Source: Dichetophora obliterata
Taxonomy: Eukaryota > Arthropoda > Insecta > Diptera > Sciomyzidae
NCBI GenBank assembly: GCA_963920525.1
Contig: OY986437.1
Coordinates: forward strand, 198,296,511 to 198,360,510
Reading direction: 5' to 3'
Length of the DNA stretch: 64,000 bases
Shown: positions 1-10,835 of the stretch, piece by piece
How the letters are laid out: each line of letters opens with the position of its first letter
Numbering within the stretch: the stretch's first letter is position 1
Made by a program: the position numbers and the translations under genes
Notes under the pieces: generated by a model
The model's input: the letters and a program-made list of their open reading frames with translations, nothing else
Databases searched by the model: none
Told to the model about the DNA's origin: nothing

Positions 1-419
1 TTCTTCGAAAATGAGCAAGGAGTGGCCGTTACAGTCAATGGCGATCGTTATCGGGCCATGTTGAACGAATTTTTTTTCACAAAAATTGAAGAGGAGGATA
101 TTGGCAACATTTGGTTTCAACAGGACGGCGCTACGTGCCACACAGCCGAAGCTACACTCGATGTTTTGCGCCCTGTTTTTGAAGATCGCACTATCAGCCG
201 CAGAGCTGATGTCGTTTCGCCACCTCGGAGCTGCGATTTGACACCGTTGGACTATTATTTGTGGGGTGCCCTCACGCTTTAAAGGACAATATTCGTGAAG
301 CCATTGGTGAAATACAGCTGCACACAATCGATAATGTGCTTAAAAATTGGACCGATCGTGTAGGCTACTGCATGGCCAGCTGAGGCAGCCATTTGAATAA
401 AAATTTTTTCCATTATTAA
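1..419 (+). pseudogene. DD41D mariner transposase, C-terminal relic
   Basis: The DDE transposase would cut and paste the element. From base 1 the frame reads FFENEQG, then the second catalytic Asp in the motif QQDGATCHTA and the third in LTPLDYYLWG. I count 41 residues between them, which assigns it to the DD41D (rosa) group rather than DD34D mariner. The gene is dead. About 15 codons are missing after LWGA, with a frameshift near 270, after which the C-terminus (KDNIREAIGEIQ, NWTDRVGYCMAS) continues in another frame. An in-frame TGA lies at 381-383 and the normal end is the TAA at 417-419. The N-terminus and first catalytic Asp lie outside the window. The frame has no start of its own; GTG at 22 is internal. 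Confidence 0.8.
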
Positions 420-521
420 CCGGAAGGATTTCACTTTCAAATAAAAAAAGAAATTTGAGAAAATATTCAGTAGTTTTTTATAGAATTTTCAAAAAAAAAA
501 AATTATTTGGCGGACCCTTTA
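1..521 (+). mobile_element. 3' portion of a DD41D (rosa-like) Tc1/mariner element
   Basis: The window opens inside a Tc1/mariner-type transposon whose 5' part lies upstream. The transposase relic is followed by about 100 bp of non-coding DNA. It ends at a terminal repeat reading GGCGGACCCT (509-518) and a TA near 520-521, as expected for this superfamily. The complementary terminus, AGGGTCCGCCA, occurs at 55870 with an N-terminal transposase fragment, so both ends of one family are present in the window as separate dead copies. Confidence 0.8.
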
Positions 522-925
522 CTTAAGTCAGAATTTATACATATTTAATTTTATTTTTATTTTTTATTGTTTTTATTTTAATTTTTTTTTTTATTTTTAA
601 TGCTCATTTGCCATTATTTATTAAAATTCCAAAATTGTTTTACCCTTTATTTTTTTTTTTAATATTTTTGTTATATTTTTTCTTTATTTGTTTGCTATTT
701 ATATTTAAATTTAAATTCCTATTTTTAATTTTGTTTATCTTTTGTTATTGTTTTTATTTTAAAAATTTATATTTGCTCATTGTTTTTATTTTAGTTAAGT
801 TTTTTAATCCAATTTTTATATAATTTTTTGGTTTTGTATGCATATTTCTTATTCTAATTTCGTATTTTCTTGATATGGTTTCTTATTTATTTTAAAATTT
901 TCATTTCTTATTTTAATTTTATATA
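522..925. other. AT-rich spacer, no gene
   Basis: T-rich low-complexity DNA with runs of (A)TTTTT. The 71-codon open frame at 608-823 is almost entirely Phe, Leu, Ile and Tyr, as expected from poly-T rather than from selection. No promoter, RNA or transposon end is recognisable. Confidence 0.7.
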
Positions 926-927
926 TA

Positions 928-2214
928 TTGGGGGTTGGAATTAGTTTTAAAGGTTTTCTAAGAGATGGCGTAACTATCAATAGATCGCATCGGGCACACC
1001 TGTGACTATATTCATTTCAAAGCACATTGTCTAAGCTTCATTTTTCAGTATGTGTCATTCCACTGAAGTGTAAACAACATATATTTTTTTCTCTGTGAAC
1101 ATGTCGACTTTCGTTCCAACAAAACGCAATTTGCGGGAAGGTTTACTTTTGTGCTTCCATTTGAAGAAAAAAGCGGTTGAAGCACAACGCACGCTTACTG
1201 AGGCTTACGGGGACTATGCTCCATCGATTTCTACTTGTGAGTACTGGTTCCGTCGGTTTAAAAGTGGTGATTTTGATACGGAAGACAAAGAGCGTCCGGG
1301 CCAGCCGAAAAAGTTTGAAGATGAGGAATTGGAGGCTTTGCTCGATGAAGACCCGTGTCAAACCCTTCAAGAATTGTCAGAATCATTGGGAGTCGACTTA
1401 TCAACGGTCGGCAAACGCTTGAAGGCCATGGGAATGATTCAAAAGCAAGGAAATTGGGTGCCGTACCAGTTAAACCCGAGAGACGTTGAACGGCGATTTT
1501 GCATGTGCGAACAACTGCTTCAACAGCATAAAAGGAAGAGTTTTTTGCATCGTATTGTCACTGGCGATGAAAAGTGGATCCATTACGATAATCCTAAGCG
1601 AAAAAAATCGTGGGGACCACCCGGCCATGCATCAACATCGAGGGCCAAGCCGAATATTCATGGCGCCAAGCTTATGCTGTGTATTTGGTGGGATCAGAAG
1701 GGTGTCGTGTACTATGAGCTGCTAAAACCTAACGAAACCATCACTGGGGAACGCTACCAACAACAATTGATGCAATTGAGCCGAGCATTAAAGGTTAAAC
1801 GGCCGGAATATCCCAAAAGACACGACAAAGTGGTTTTTCAACATGACAACGCACGGCCACATGTTGCAAGAACCGTCAAGGAAACGTTGGAGGCGCTGAA
1901 TTGGGATGTGCTACCCCACCCGCCTTATAGCCCAGACATAGCCCCTTCCGACTACCACCTATTCAGATCGATGACGCATGGCTAGGCTGAGCAGCGCTTC
2001 ACTTCTTACGAGGATACCAAAAAATGGGTCGATACGTGGATTGCCTCAATAGACGAATCGTTCTTCCGGCGCGGAATCCATATGCTGCCAGAAAGATGGG
2101 AAAATGTTGTAGCTAACGATGGACAATACTTTGAATAATATACATTGTACCGTTGTTTCTAAATAAATGCTCAAAAACCAAAAAAATACCTTTAAAATTA
2201 ATTCCAACCCCCAA
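928..2214 (+). mobile_element. Full-length mariner element (mauritiana-like)
   Basis: A complete DD34D mariner. The terminal inverted repeats begin TTGGGGGTTGGAATTA at 928 and at the complement ending at 2214. They match over about 27 bp with one or two differences and are flanked by TA (926-927 and 2215-2216). At 1287 bp it is essentially the length of Mos1 (1286 bp). A 5' leader of about 170 bp precedes the transposase. AATAAA at 2161-2166 lies just after the stop and may act as polyadenylation signal. It sits in AT-rich spacer and interrupts nothing recognisable. Confidence 0.95.
1101..2138 (+). pseudogene. mariner transposase with a single nonsense codon
   Basis: This is the mariner transposase, which binds the terminal repeats and catalyses cut-and-paste into TA. 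I start it at ATG 1101 (MSTFVPTK), because that gives exactly 345 codons to the TAA at 2136-2138, the usual mariner length. The N-terminal paired helix-turn-helix domain spans about residues 1-110, followed by the linker motif WVPYQL (119-124). The catalytic domain has Asp156 (TGDEKW), Asp249 (QHDNARPH) and Asp284 (PSDYHLF). The last two are separated by 34 residues, hence DD34D. The only visible lesion is TAG at 1983-1985 (codon 295), just after the catalytic core. The frame stays open beyond it to the canonical end DGQYFE. Truncation there would remove about 50 residues and probably inactivate the enzyme. Confidence 0.93.
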
Positions 2215-2216
2215 TA

Positions 2217-2717
2217 TATATTTCTCTATTGTTTTTTATTATTTTAATTTTTTCATCCTTACATTTTAAAAGTTCTTATTTTCTAATTTTTTTCTATCGA
2301 TATATACGTTTTAGTTTTTTATATCAATTCTTATAATTTTTTTTTAAATTTTTCAATTTATTTATTTGGTTTTGTATTAATATACAAAAATTTTAGTTTC
2401 AGTTTCATTTAAAGTTTCACTTTTATTTTTATTTTTAAAAGTCTTTATTTTAGATTTTTAAATCTTTACTTCAGAATTTTTAAATTTTGTCTTTCTTATT
2501 GATATTATTAGTTAATTAAATATTTTATTCAAATTCTTCAATTAAATTTTTCATTTTTCATATGTTTTCGTATTGTAATTTGTTTTATTTATATGTTTTT
2601 TTTATTTATAATTTTCATTGCTATTTTTATTTTTATTTTTTATTGTTACTGTTTTAAACTTTTATTTTTTTATTTTATATTCTAAAAACTTTAATTTATT
2701 CATTGCTTTTATTGATA
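2217..2717. other. AT-rich spacer, no gene
   Basis: Simple A/T-rich DNA with many TTTTA and TTTATT runs and no sustained coding frame. I see nothing functional in it. Confidence 0.65.
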
Positions 2718-2725
2718 TTATATAT

Positions 2726-3308
2726 TAGGTTGGGTCGATTTGCGAACCTATATTGCCTGGGCGATTTTCGGATAGGGCATATAAAATTATTTAAAAAATG
2801 GAAAATAGGGGTGCACTTTACCCTATCACATCTTAAATTTTCTGAATTTTATTTTAGAAATTTTTTAACGATCACGTATAATATTTTTTAGAATTCGTGT
2901 CATTCATTAATATTTTTGATATTGATACTCCGAATTTAATTGAAATCTTTTTGCAGTTTCATTACAAAATCACAACAGAAATTAAAAAGCCGTGATAGTC
3001 AAAAATGCATTCACACCAACGCTAAGATTCGCACCTTAAATTTTGTGAATTTTTTTTTTCTTTAGGGATTTTTTACGATAAATTTTTGTATCATTCAATC
3101 GGGTACGGCTGATCATTTTTTCCATTAGTTTTGTTCTAGCTGTGCACGTTTATATACAAAAGCTATTTTAAACAATTTTTCTAAAGGAAAAATTCACAAA
3201 ATTGAAATTGTGATAAGATAAAGTTTTTTGAACAACTTTTCATGCAGGATTCGAAAATCGCCCAGTCAACATCACTTTTTTTACCTTCATACAAATCGAC
3301 CCAGCCTA
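2726..3308. mobile_element. Non-autonomous TIR element with 8-bp target duplication (TAGG family)
   Basis: The ends are inverted repeats starting TAGGTTGGGTCGATTTG (2726) and TAGGCTGGGTCGATTTG (complement ending at 3308). A second matching block, CTGGGCGATTTTCG, lies about 30 bp further in. The element is flanked on both sides by the same 8 bases, TTATATAT (2718-2725 and 3309-3316). The 583-bp interior encodes no transposase. An 8-bp duplication fits the hAT or P superfamilies. The first 17 bases resemble the termini of the foldback element at 41850-42847 (TAGGGCGGGTCGATTTA), so I treat the two as one family. Because the duplication is made of AT repeats, chance matching contributes somewhat here. 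Confidence 0.75.
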
Positions 3309-3887
3309 TTATATATATTTTATTTTTTAAGATTTTTTTAAAACAATTCTTGAATATTTTTTTTTCTTTTATTTCATACAAAAAGAAATTGGTTTTATTT
3401 GCAAAACCGTGATGTGCCAGTTTTAACATGTACAATTTTGAACGATATTAAATAAGGTTGAAAGAATTTATCTGAACTACAAGGAAGTAGGGAAGTCAAT
3501 CCCGGAATATCGGACTCCCGGATTTCAGGATCCCGGACGATTTAAACCCCTTTAAATTCCGGGATTTTCTTTCCGGGATCCCATGGATTTTTAAATAAAA
3601 AATTTCTATTACAAATATTCATGAAAATGCAAACATTTCATTTTAAGTTTAATGATCAATTTAAGATCAATTGATCATAAGAATACAGAATTAGAAAAAC
3701 CTTTTGTTGAGGCTGAAAAAGATTGTTAGGATGATGAGTGTTAATCACTGGAGCAAAGACTTTGCAAAGTTTTGGAAGAATTGCAGCATCAGGAAGTCAG
3801 CTATGTATTTCAAAATTGGCAGATATTCTGTCTTAGGAAATAATTTTGTTCTGTAGTGAAAGCAATCGTGATCGAAACTTACAAATT

Positions 3888-4019
3888 GCTTACGATTTTC
3901 GTACAACTATTTCTACAACTAGCATAGAATCAGAACGGTGCTTCTCATCAGTGGGTTATATTTGTAATAAAATCCGAACAAAACTCTCTAATGGAAAATA
4001 TAACGCGTTGATCAGCTAA
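3888..4019 (+). pseudogene. hAT transposase C-terminal dimerisation domain relic
   Basis: The frame ending at TAA 4017-4019 contains SIESERCFSSVGYICNKIR, then TKLSNGKYNALIS. This is the hallmark of the hAT C-terminal dimerisation region (S-x-SER-x-FS...RxxL). Only about 44 codons survive. Upstream sequence back to the left terminus has stops in every frame, so the BED finger and the RNase-H-like catalytic core are gone. It lies in the plus orientation of the surrounding hAT element, whose 3' end is about 890 bp downstream because of the nested MITE and the long AT-rich tail. Confidence 0.8.
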
Positions 4020-4266
4020 ATGTATTACTTTAAAAATAATTAAAATAAAAAATTTAATTTTGAAAAGTCTTTTTTAACCTTAATTTGCCTTAAATACAAA
4101 AAAACATAAAGAAGGTATCTAAAAAATTTTTTTTGAACATTTATATACCTTAAACTGTTCTGTGTTTTATTTTTTCATATTTTTTGTTCTTTTAATTTAA
4201 AGACATTTAAAGACAATTTGCTAGACATTAATATAATTTAAGTTTTTTCGTGTTCATTAACAATAA

Positions 4267-4690
4267 AGGTATTCACAATTGTGTGGTATTGTGGTTTTAT
4301 TGGCATTATTAAAAACCAAAATTATGAACACCCTTTAAAATAGAATTTTTGGTTGGGAACCTCCCACTATAGCTTTTTGTTACTATGCAAATAAATTAAC
4401 TATACAATTTGATATATTTATTAATATATGGCATAAAAAAGTTTAACGTGCATATTGAGCGTCTTTTATTTTTGCAATTAGAAAATAACTGAAAACCTAT
4501 AAGTTGTTTATGGAACTTTAAAAACCACTTTCGTCAAACATATCACTGGGCTACTTAAAATAACCACACTTTTGATTTTTAGAGATTTCATGTAAAACAA
4601 CAAAAAATATAAAAACCGCTCTGTAAAGTGTGGTATCAATACCACGGGGTTTCTTAACTTCACTGAAAACAACACAATTGTGAATACCCC
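4267..4690. mobile_element. Nested MITE, PIF/Harbinger-like
   Basis: The inverted ends share GGTATTCACAATTGTGT (4268 and the complement ending at 4688). TAA lies immediately outside on both sides (4264-4266 and 4691-4693), the three-base target typical of PIF/Harbinger. The 424-bp element has no coding capacity. It lies inside the hAT element and so is younger than it. Confidence 0.6.
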
Positions 4691-4914
4691 TAATGTTTTT
4701 TATTTTGTTTTTTTTTTTTTGCTTTATACATCAATAAATTTACATTTTTTAGTTTCAAGTAATAAAAAATAAAAAAATTATATTAAAAACGTTTTGAGTT
4801 ATTTACTTCTTAAAGTTTTCAATCCCGAACTAATCCCGGGATTGAGATTTTCAATCCCGATAATCCTACATAGGATCGAGAAAAGCTTCCGGTATTGGAC
4901 TCCCTACTAGGAAG

Positions 4915-6252
4915 CTATAGAGACTAGGTCCAAAATTTATGACAAATCAATTGAAATATTTTTATTAGATGTTGGTAAAATATTAATTAACCCAACAACA
5001 ACCATAGAACATTGTTTTTTGAAATCTTTTGACTTATCGCGTATTTGCAATATTTTATTTCCATTTCATCCATTTTAAGTTTAACACTTACAGCAGTGTG
5101 GAAAATAATGATAGTGCTCTTATATTCAGACATGTTTGGATAACAAATACTAGTCTACAAATTTCGGATCCGGTAAGCCCATTATCAATCTTATATGAAC
5201 TTTCAGCACTGGTGTCAAATCTGTACTCAGTTTCCACCTATATAGTAAAATTTGCAAGATACAGGGTGTTTTACATTTTCGGCACGTGCCTAGTATTATT
5301 GATCTAGAATCTAAACTACTCACAACATATTAAAAAATAATATTTTGTATTTAAGAACAAATATCAACTTTTCCATAAATATATCAACCACTGCCATGTC
5401 ATGTGCTGCAGCTAAAATTTTTAAATTAACCAACGAAATATCAACAAATTTTGTATCTGTTATTCGACGCAGCTGTTATCATCTAAAGTTAGAATTTAGA
5501 AAAAACTGTTGAATAAGCTTATTTTTACATAAAAAACAGATGTTTTGAATTTGTACGATTACAGCTTCGTTTAAATTAAAGATACAAAATTTGTTGATAT
5601 TTCGTTAGATAATCTGAAATTTTTAACTCCGCTACAGCACATCAATTCATCAATCAATTTTTCTTATTTACCTTTTTGTTTTATTTAATAGCCTCAAGAC
5701 TATTCCATTAACTTTTTTAACATGTTTTATGTTAAAAATACCTGTTCCTACGTTGGCGTTATATAAATAAATATATAAAATGTATATATTTTCCCAACCA
5801 TAGATGGCACTTTAAATGTTTTGAGTAATTTAAAGTACATTTCTTGGTCTTAGTTTTTAATTTCTTATATAATTTCCAAAAATAATTTATCCTACTTTTA
5901 AATTTAAAAATCTGTATCTGCGCTACTTTTTCAGCCCACTTTAATGTTTTATAAGAAAAATCTTGCACTATTTATGTAGGTACTAATATTAATAATCTTG
6001 GAATTGTGTCCAATGTATTTCATTTATAAAATCAAAAATATTTACATTACTTTTTTATAATTTTCTCTTTTTATTTTCAAATAGACCTGAAGCAATTAAC
6101 AACATTGTATGTAAAGTTGAATGAATAAAAAGCTTAATAATTATGATAGGAGCGCTTGAATTGTTTTAAAGTTATAAAAAAGTAATGTTACATCATCAAG
6201 AAACGTTTTTCTCCATATCTCTCGCAGCAAGTCAAACACCAAAATAACCTAT
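4915..6252. other. AT-rich spacer, no gene
   Basis: No frame longer than about 90 codons and no recognisable protein. The stretch around 5390-5640 repeats the words TTTGTATCT, GTTGATATTTCGTTAG and GCACATCA in inverted order (compare 5432-5462 with 5590-5615). This suggests an old inverted-repeat element too decayed to delimit. Confidence 0.5.
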
Positions 6253-6442
6253 GCAATTTTGGAGACTTTTGAAAAATTTGTGATCCCTGCACAAAGTGAA
6301 AATTCCAATTTTAAAAATCGAAAACATAAATTTTGGAGAATTTTTTGTGAAAAATTTTGTGATCCCTGCACAAAGTGAAAATTCCAATTTTAAAAATCGA
6401 AAACATGAATTTTGGAGACTTTTTTTGAAAAATTTTGTGATC
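6253..6442. repeat. Tandem repeat, about 2.5 copies of 74-79 bp
   Basis: The block GTGATCCCTGCACAAAGTG followed by AAAATTCCAATTTTAAAAATC occurs twice. The phrase TTTTGGAGA begins at about 6257, 6331 and 6410, giving a period of 74-79 bp. Copies differ mainly by short insertions in the T runs. The minus-strand open frame through it is a by-product of the repeat. Confidence 0.85.
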
Positions 6443-6975
6443 AAATTTAATTAATTCAAGCTTATTTGCTCTTATACTCTTACTCTAGTCGCCTTACTCT
6501 CACTTTCAATTGTTGATACAGAGTATTTTTGATTCATACAATGATCATATGTATATCTAACTAGTTATTGTTAATAATAAGAAGAGAGGGGGTGAGGGAA
6601 AGATATACAAAATTTATATTACAAACATTGCAGCTGATTGCAAACCAAAAGAGAGAGACAGAGAAAAACTAATCTCTTGAGCGTACATGCTAGCAACGTG
6701 ATCGGTTCTGTATCTGTTTTTAACATGATTGAAATCATTATTACTTTGTTTTAATGTAATAAAAAAACAAAAATTATGTAAGTCATTTAAATTTTACACT
6801 CCTACAACTAAAAACAACGCTTTTATTAACAAAATTCTAACAGGCCTCAATGCAAGTGCTTGAAAAAATTGGAAAGTTTTTTGCTTCTCCTTTTAAATTA
6901 TTAAAATGTAACTTACGGGTTTTTTTGAGTTCATATGACAATATATGCTTTCGTGTCAGAATTTAAATCTAAAAT
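6443..6975. other. Spacer, no gene
   Basis: AT-rich DNA including a GA-rich tract (6580-6670, AGAGAGG/GAGAGACAGAG). No coding frame or transposon end is recognisable. Confidence 0.5.
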
Positions 6976-7165
6976 AAATGTTGACTTTATATGATTTAAA
7001 TACAAATTCTAAATGTTTGATAGTTTAAATCATACTTGATTTTAAATACAAATTCTAGTTGTTTGATAGTTTAAAATCGTTTATTGAGCTTAAGGTCAAA
7101 GTTAGAACAATTAATTGTTCTAACGAATTTTTCCAAAGAAACAACAACAACAACAAAGTTTTTTC
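6976..7165. repeat. Left arm of a foldback element (family FB34)
   Basis: The sequence matches the complete hairpin element at 34205-34545: ATGTTGACTTTATATGATT, two copies of TACAAATTCTA..TGTTTGATAG..TTAAA, then GTTAGAACAATTAATTGTTC. The loop-side words TTTCCAAAGAAACAACAAC are also shared. The right arm is missing and is replaced by a CAA run and unrelated DNA, so this is a half element. Confidence 0.75.
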
Positions 7166-7185
7166 AATATGAAAAGGAAAAAATC

Positions 7186-7292
7186 ACTAGCTGATCTGAT
7201 TGCAATTTCTACTCTGCTAAAAGCGTCATCAGAAATCTTTGTGATACCCGTGCAAGCGCGCGCTAACGCACTGCACCATCGGGGCGATGAGA
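7186..7292 (-). other. Possible tRNA-like (SINE-type) segment
   Basis: On the minus strand the sequence GCCCCGATGGTGCAGTGCG, then TTAGCGCGCGCTTGCACGGG, resembles the acceptor, D-arm and anticodon half of a tRNA with a box A-like word. No good box B follows, so it is not a functional tRNA. It could be a SINE head, and it lies where the right arm of the foldback element should be. Confidence 0.25.
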
Positions 7293-7589
7293 TTTGAAGC
7301 GTCAATTTCTCAGTTTTTCCTCCATTTCATAATGTCACATTTGTTGTTGTATTTCTGTTTTACTTTAGTTTCTATGCTTATGTTATTATATGTAGTCCAA
7401 CAGCCTGCTGGAAGTCTGCACTAACAAAGCATGTTTACTGAAGTTGTTTTTAGAATTTTTGCTGATTTTGTTTTCAGCTGTTAATAAATTTAAAAATAAA
7501 TTTAACTTTTAATTTCATCTAATGCCCAGACTGAATGAGTGATATTATGAAAACAGACAATGAACTTAAAAAGACGGACAAAAAAAAAT

Positions 7590-7812
7590 TGTTTACAGTA
7601 CAGAAGTGAAACTTCTAAAAATTAAGAATAGTAGAGATTTTTGTGAAAGACACAGAAAAGAAATATAAGACAAAGCTTGCATAGTAAAATTCTGTTTCTT
7701 CAATATTTACACTGCCATTTATTGATGCTTCAATTAGTAATACTGATTTAAATGGTTTGTTTTAACTAGAATATGGGATATATGTGTGTTCGTGGTTTGC
7801 TATTTTCGACGT
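7590..7812. repeat. Dispersed repeat, copy 1 (pair with 10065-10285)
   Basis: Aligns by eye with 10065-10285. Shared phrases in the same order include GAGATTTTTGTGAAAGA, AATATTTACACTG, AGTAATACTGATTTAAATGG and GATATATGTG..GGTTTGCTATTTTCGA. The copies are diverged. No coding capacity or terminal repeat is evident. Confidence 0.6.
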
Positions 7813-8049
7813 AAATAAATAATGTATCTGATAAATAAAATATTTTTTTTTAAATATTAGCTTTATTGAGAAAAATAGAAAATGAAATTCAAAACTATAT
7901 TGAATTAAACACGATTTAAAAAAAGCGTAAATCAAAGTAGTTATCAGCGCGAATCTTCAGAAAAACCATTTTCCATCCATCATTCAGCTCCTCTTTTTTC
8001 TCTTGCACCAAATTAATGTGCACGCTTTAAAGGCATAAAAACGCAGTTG

Positions 8050-8600
8050 TAAGAATGATTTTAATGAGTCGAGATATGGTATGAGCAGCGACACCTTCCC
8101 ATATTCAAAAGGTAATGTTGCTGGATGATTGGTAAGCTGATTTTAATATTTGCGCGAAGAAGTATTTAATCAACTGATCGATTTATGTTTACCATAAACC
8201 AGCAAGTCGTGAGATTCACAAAAAACTATAACCGAAATAATCGAAATAATCGCAGACAAAACATTTCGATTTGGTTCCAGTAATTCCTTGTGACCAGGCA
8301 GCATCATTACATTAACAAGCAGGTCGATCATGAATGTGTGAGCTGCTTCTGCTGATCCTATGTGCCACCGACTCGAAGCGTGGCTTCTTCAAACTCATGC
8401 AGATTTTTATATTTTGTGAAAGGCTTTATATCGAGTGATCCTAAAATGGCGTGAACGTTTTTAGGTGGAAAGAGGACGCAGTATAGGCAAAGTGCACCTT
8501 TTAATTTTTTATGTATATTAACCACGGCGCATAGGTGACAAAAATCTAAGTTTGGGTTCAAATCCGTCCTTTTTAAAGTCGTAGATTTGAGGAGGAACAC
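8050..8600 (-). pseudogene. hAT-derived TTF-type zinc-finger protein relic (ZMYM1/52K-repressor-like)
   Basis: On the minus strand, from about 8600 downward, the frame reads RTDLNPNLDFCHLCAVVN, then GALCLYCVLFPPKNVHAILG and FTKYKNLHEFEEATLR. This matches the N-terminal TTF-type zinc finger of hAT-family proteins annotated as ZMYM1 or '52 kDa repressor of PKR inhibitor', with the two CxxC pairs visible. Below 8320 a shifted frame gives IISVIVFCESHDLLVYGKH, resembling the 'FCGRxxxxLRGH' block that follows the finger in this family. The frames are broken, there is no start, and the catalytic core and dimerisation domain are absent. It is a transposase-type fossil rather than a host gene. Confidence 0.6.
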
Positions 8601-9046
8601 AAGGGCATTTGAGCATTTGCAATTTCTGAGATGAAATAAGAAAAATTTCTATTTATAAAACAGTTAAATATTAAAAACATGTGTTTCGAACATGATGTAC
8701 ATTTACCACCATCCCCATCCCACCCACTAATCACTTCTTCCACCCCCACCCCAACCTGTATAATCCGAAACTGGAAAACAGGCAAGCATGCACAAATTTT
8801 TTTTAGCAAGCTCAAAGATCATTAAAACAACATTATTCTATTTAGCGTTTCTAATTTAACAAAAACAAGAAAAAGTAAAAAAAAAAAAAAAATACTGTAT
8901 AGCGCTGTAAGATATATGGGCTAAGATATATTTCCATAGTCACGCACGTAACGTTCGTACGCCTTTTTTGTTGTTAAAAATTAAAAAAAGCAAAGAAATA
9001 TTTAAACTTTTTTTAATCCTGTTGTAATTTTTGGATAGCATTCTGT
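8601..9046. other. Spacer with a C-rich tract
   Basis: AT-rich, except for a pyrimidine-rich run at about 8700-8755 made of CCCCATCC, CCACCC and CACCCCAACC words. No gene is recognisable. The open frame across the C-rich tract is low complexity. Confidence 0.5.
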
Positions 9047-9412
9047 ACAGTAAAAAATTTGAGGGTAAATTTTATCTTTTTTATAACATTTATGTGGTAT
9101 AAACTTTTTTATTCCAAATAATTTATAAATTTTATACCACTCAATATTATAAAAATAATAAAACAAATAAAATTTAAAAATTTTATTTTATTTTTTTTTT
9201 TTATTTTATTTGCAAATCAAAATATATTCTGGTTCGAAAGAAAAAATACACCGAAATCGGCAAATTTAAAAATATAGTGGTTTCGATTGGACTGACGATA
9301 AAAATGGTCTGGAAAAAATTTATAAGATTTGATGGTATAACTTTTAAAACATTTTTGGTTTGGATTTATATGTATACAAAATAGCATAAAATTTATGCTA
9401 ATTTTTTACTGT
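9047..9412. mobile_element. Small MITE
   Basis: The inverted ends share ACAGTAAAAAATT (9047-9059, and the complement ending at 9412). An AAATTTTAT-rich subterminal block follows on both sides. At 366 bp it is non-coding. Target duplication is unclear (TGT or GTA remnants), so the superfamily is not assigned. Confidence 0.55.
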
Positions 9413-10064
9413 GTAGTAGTACTATATTTAGTGTAAAAAGTGGAAGCGATCGAATGTATTGTCCAAAGATATAAACAATCCAAAAAGGACGCGTTACGAT
9501 ACAAAAAAAGGAAATGGTTTTTCTCTGCATTAATATAATCAAAAAATCTGGGAAGTGTGCAAGAGTTTTTTTATTAAAAATATTTTAATGTTTTCTGGAA
9601 TGATGTTGCTATATATTCATAACTGTTTCGTTGAAAATTCTTTTTAATTATTTTTATACAAGCCATAACATAACACGTTATGATACATATGCTACGATAC
9701 AGATTTTTCCCTTCAAAGAAGTAAAATTTTTGTATAGTTTTATTTATTTAATTGAACTTAAAAATCAGATAAAGTATAATTCAGGTCTGTATAAATAAAA
9801 AACTGAAAAAAATTTAAATAAACTTTGTATTATGCGAGTATTAATTATACTTATAAAATTCCTTCTTTTGTTAAAATTTTTCATTTTTTGTCACCATTTT
9901 TCTACTTTTGTTGCCATTCATCATGTTTGTTGCCATTTGGTTCAAAATTCAAATTGAGATCAGCTCTCAGAACTCTCACAATATAAATTTAAAATTTTGT
10001 TCTCTGTTATATTTTTCTGTTATTTTTCAGTCGCGGTGGACCTTTTGGTGGAAATGCTCATATA
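9413..10064. other. Spacer containing a further dispersed-repeat fragment
   Basis: No gene. The end of the stretch (about 10020-10064) reads TTTTTCAGTCGCGGTGGACC, then TTTTGGTGGAAATGCTCATAT. This resembles the ends of the repeats at 19410-19445 and 53540-53590 (GGCGGACCTTTCGGCGG, GGAAATGCCC), so a piece of that family is present. Confidence 0.45.
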
Positions 10065-10285
10065 CAGAAATGAAACTTCGTAAAATGAAAGATATGAGAA
10101 ATTTTTGTGAAAGAGGCAGAGAGAGCATCTTTAAAGAAATACAATACAAAATTTGCATAAAAATATTCTGCTTATGTAATATTTACACTGTCATTGGTTG
10201 TTGCTTTAATTGGTAATACTGATTTAATGGTTTTTGATTACTAAAGCATGAGATATATGTGCTTGGATTGCTATTTTCGAGAAAA
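10065..10285. repeat. Dispersed repeat, copy 2 (pair with 7590-7812)
   Basis: Second copy of the repeat described at 7590-7812, in the same orientation, sharing GAGAAATTTTTGTGAAAGA, TAATATTTACACTG and GATATATGTGCTTGG. The 102-codon open frame through it has no protein-like features. Confidence 0.6.
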
Positions 10286-10348
10286 AAAATTGCATATATT
10301 GTAGAGAGATCTTTGTGGGAATCTATTTATATACAAAAATTTTTTTTC

Positions 10349-10625
10349 TTAATTTTCCCCTCTCAACATTTTTTATGAACACATCTACACTCTATCTGCC
10401 GCCCTTCTGGTGGTGCAAACTCACAAAAAACATAAAAGAATAGAAAAACATGTCTATTATAGTACATATCAAAAAATCTATGACCCATAGGGGGATCTAA
10501 TGTATGAGCTGGTCCTATTAATTTTTCTTCCTCAACATTTCTTTTGAGCAAACCTATACTCTATCTGCCACCCTTCCCCATACAAAAAAAAAAACACAAA
10601 ATAGAAAACATAATTGCTCATGTAC
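10349..10625. repeat. Imperfect tandem duplication, period about 169 bp
   Basis: The phrase TTCCTCAACATTT / CCTCTCAACATTT, followed by CTACACTCTATCTGCCGCCC / CTATACTCTATCTGCCACCC and A-rich sequence with ACACAAAATAGAAAACAT, occurs at about 10351 and 10520. The two copies share their order but have several gaps. Confidence 0.65.
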
Positions 10626-10835
10626 ACAAAATCGTGACGAGAATCGAAATATTTTTCATGACGAAAGTTTTTCGTGACGAGGCTCTAAAAATTTTGCTCT
10701 CAGTATCAAATTGCCACCTAAGAAGTTTCACTTCAAAAATAGAATAGCAAAGCAAAAAAAAAAAAAAAAACCTAATTTAAAACATGTGTTATCGCTTTGT
10801 CATTATTGCTACTTGCACTAATTTTAATAAAATTA

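Larger units (their letters stand above)
3488..4906 (+). mobile_element. Decayed hAT element
   Basis: The ends are inverted repeats TAGGGAAGTCAATCCCGG (3488) and TAGGGAGTCCAATACCGG (complement ending at 4906). The flanking 8-mers are CAAGGAAG (3480-3487) and CTAGGAAG (4907-4914), identical at 7 of 8 positions, as expected for a hAT duplication. Both subterminal regions are rich in CCCGG/TCCCG repeats. The only coding remnant is the transposase C-terminus at 3888-4019. A Harbinger-like MITE sits inside at 4267-4690. The element is 1419 bp including that insert. Confidence 0.85.

Noticed and set aside
608..823. 71-codon open frame
   Set aside because: Composition is almost only Phe, Leu, Ile and Tyr from T-rich DNA; no domain and no gene context.
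6232..6444. Repetitive 70-codon minus-strand protein
   Set aside because: The protein repeat simply mirrors the 74-79 bp tandem DNA repeat; no start context or domain.
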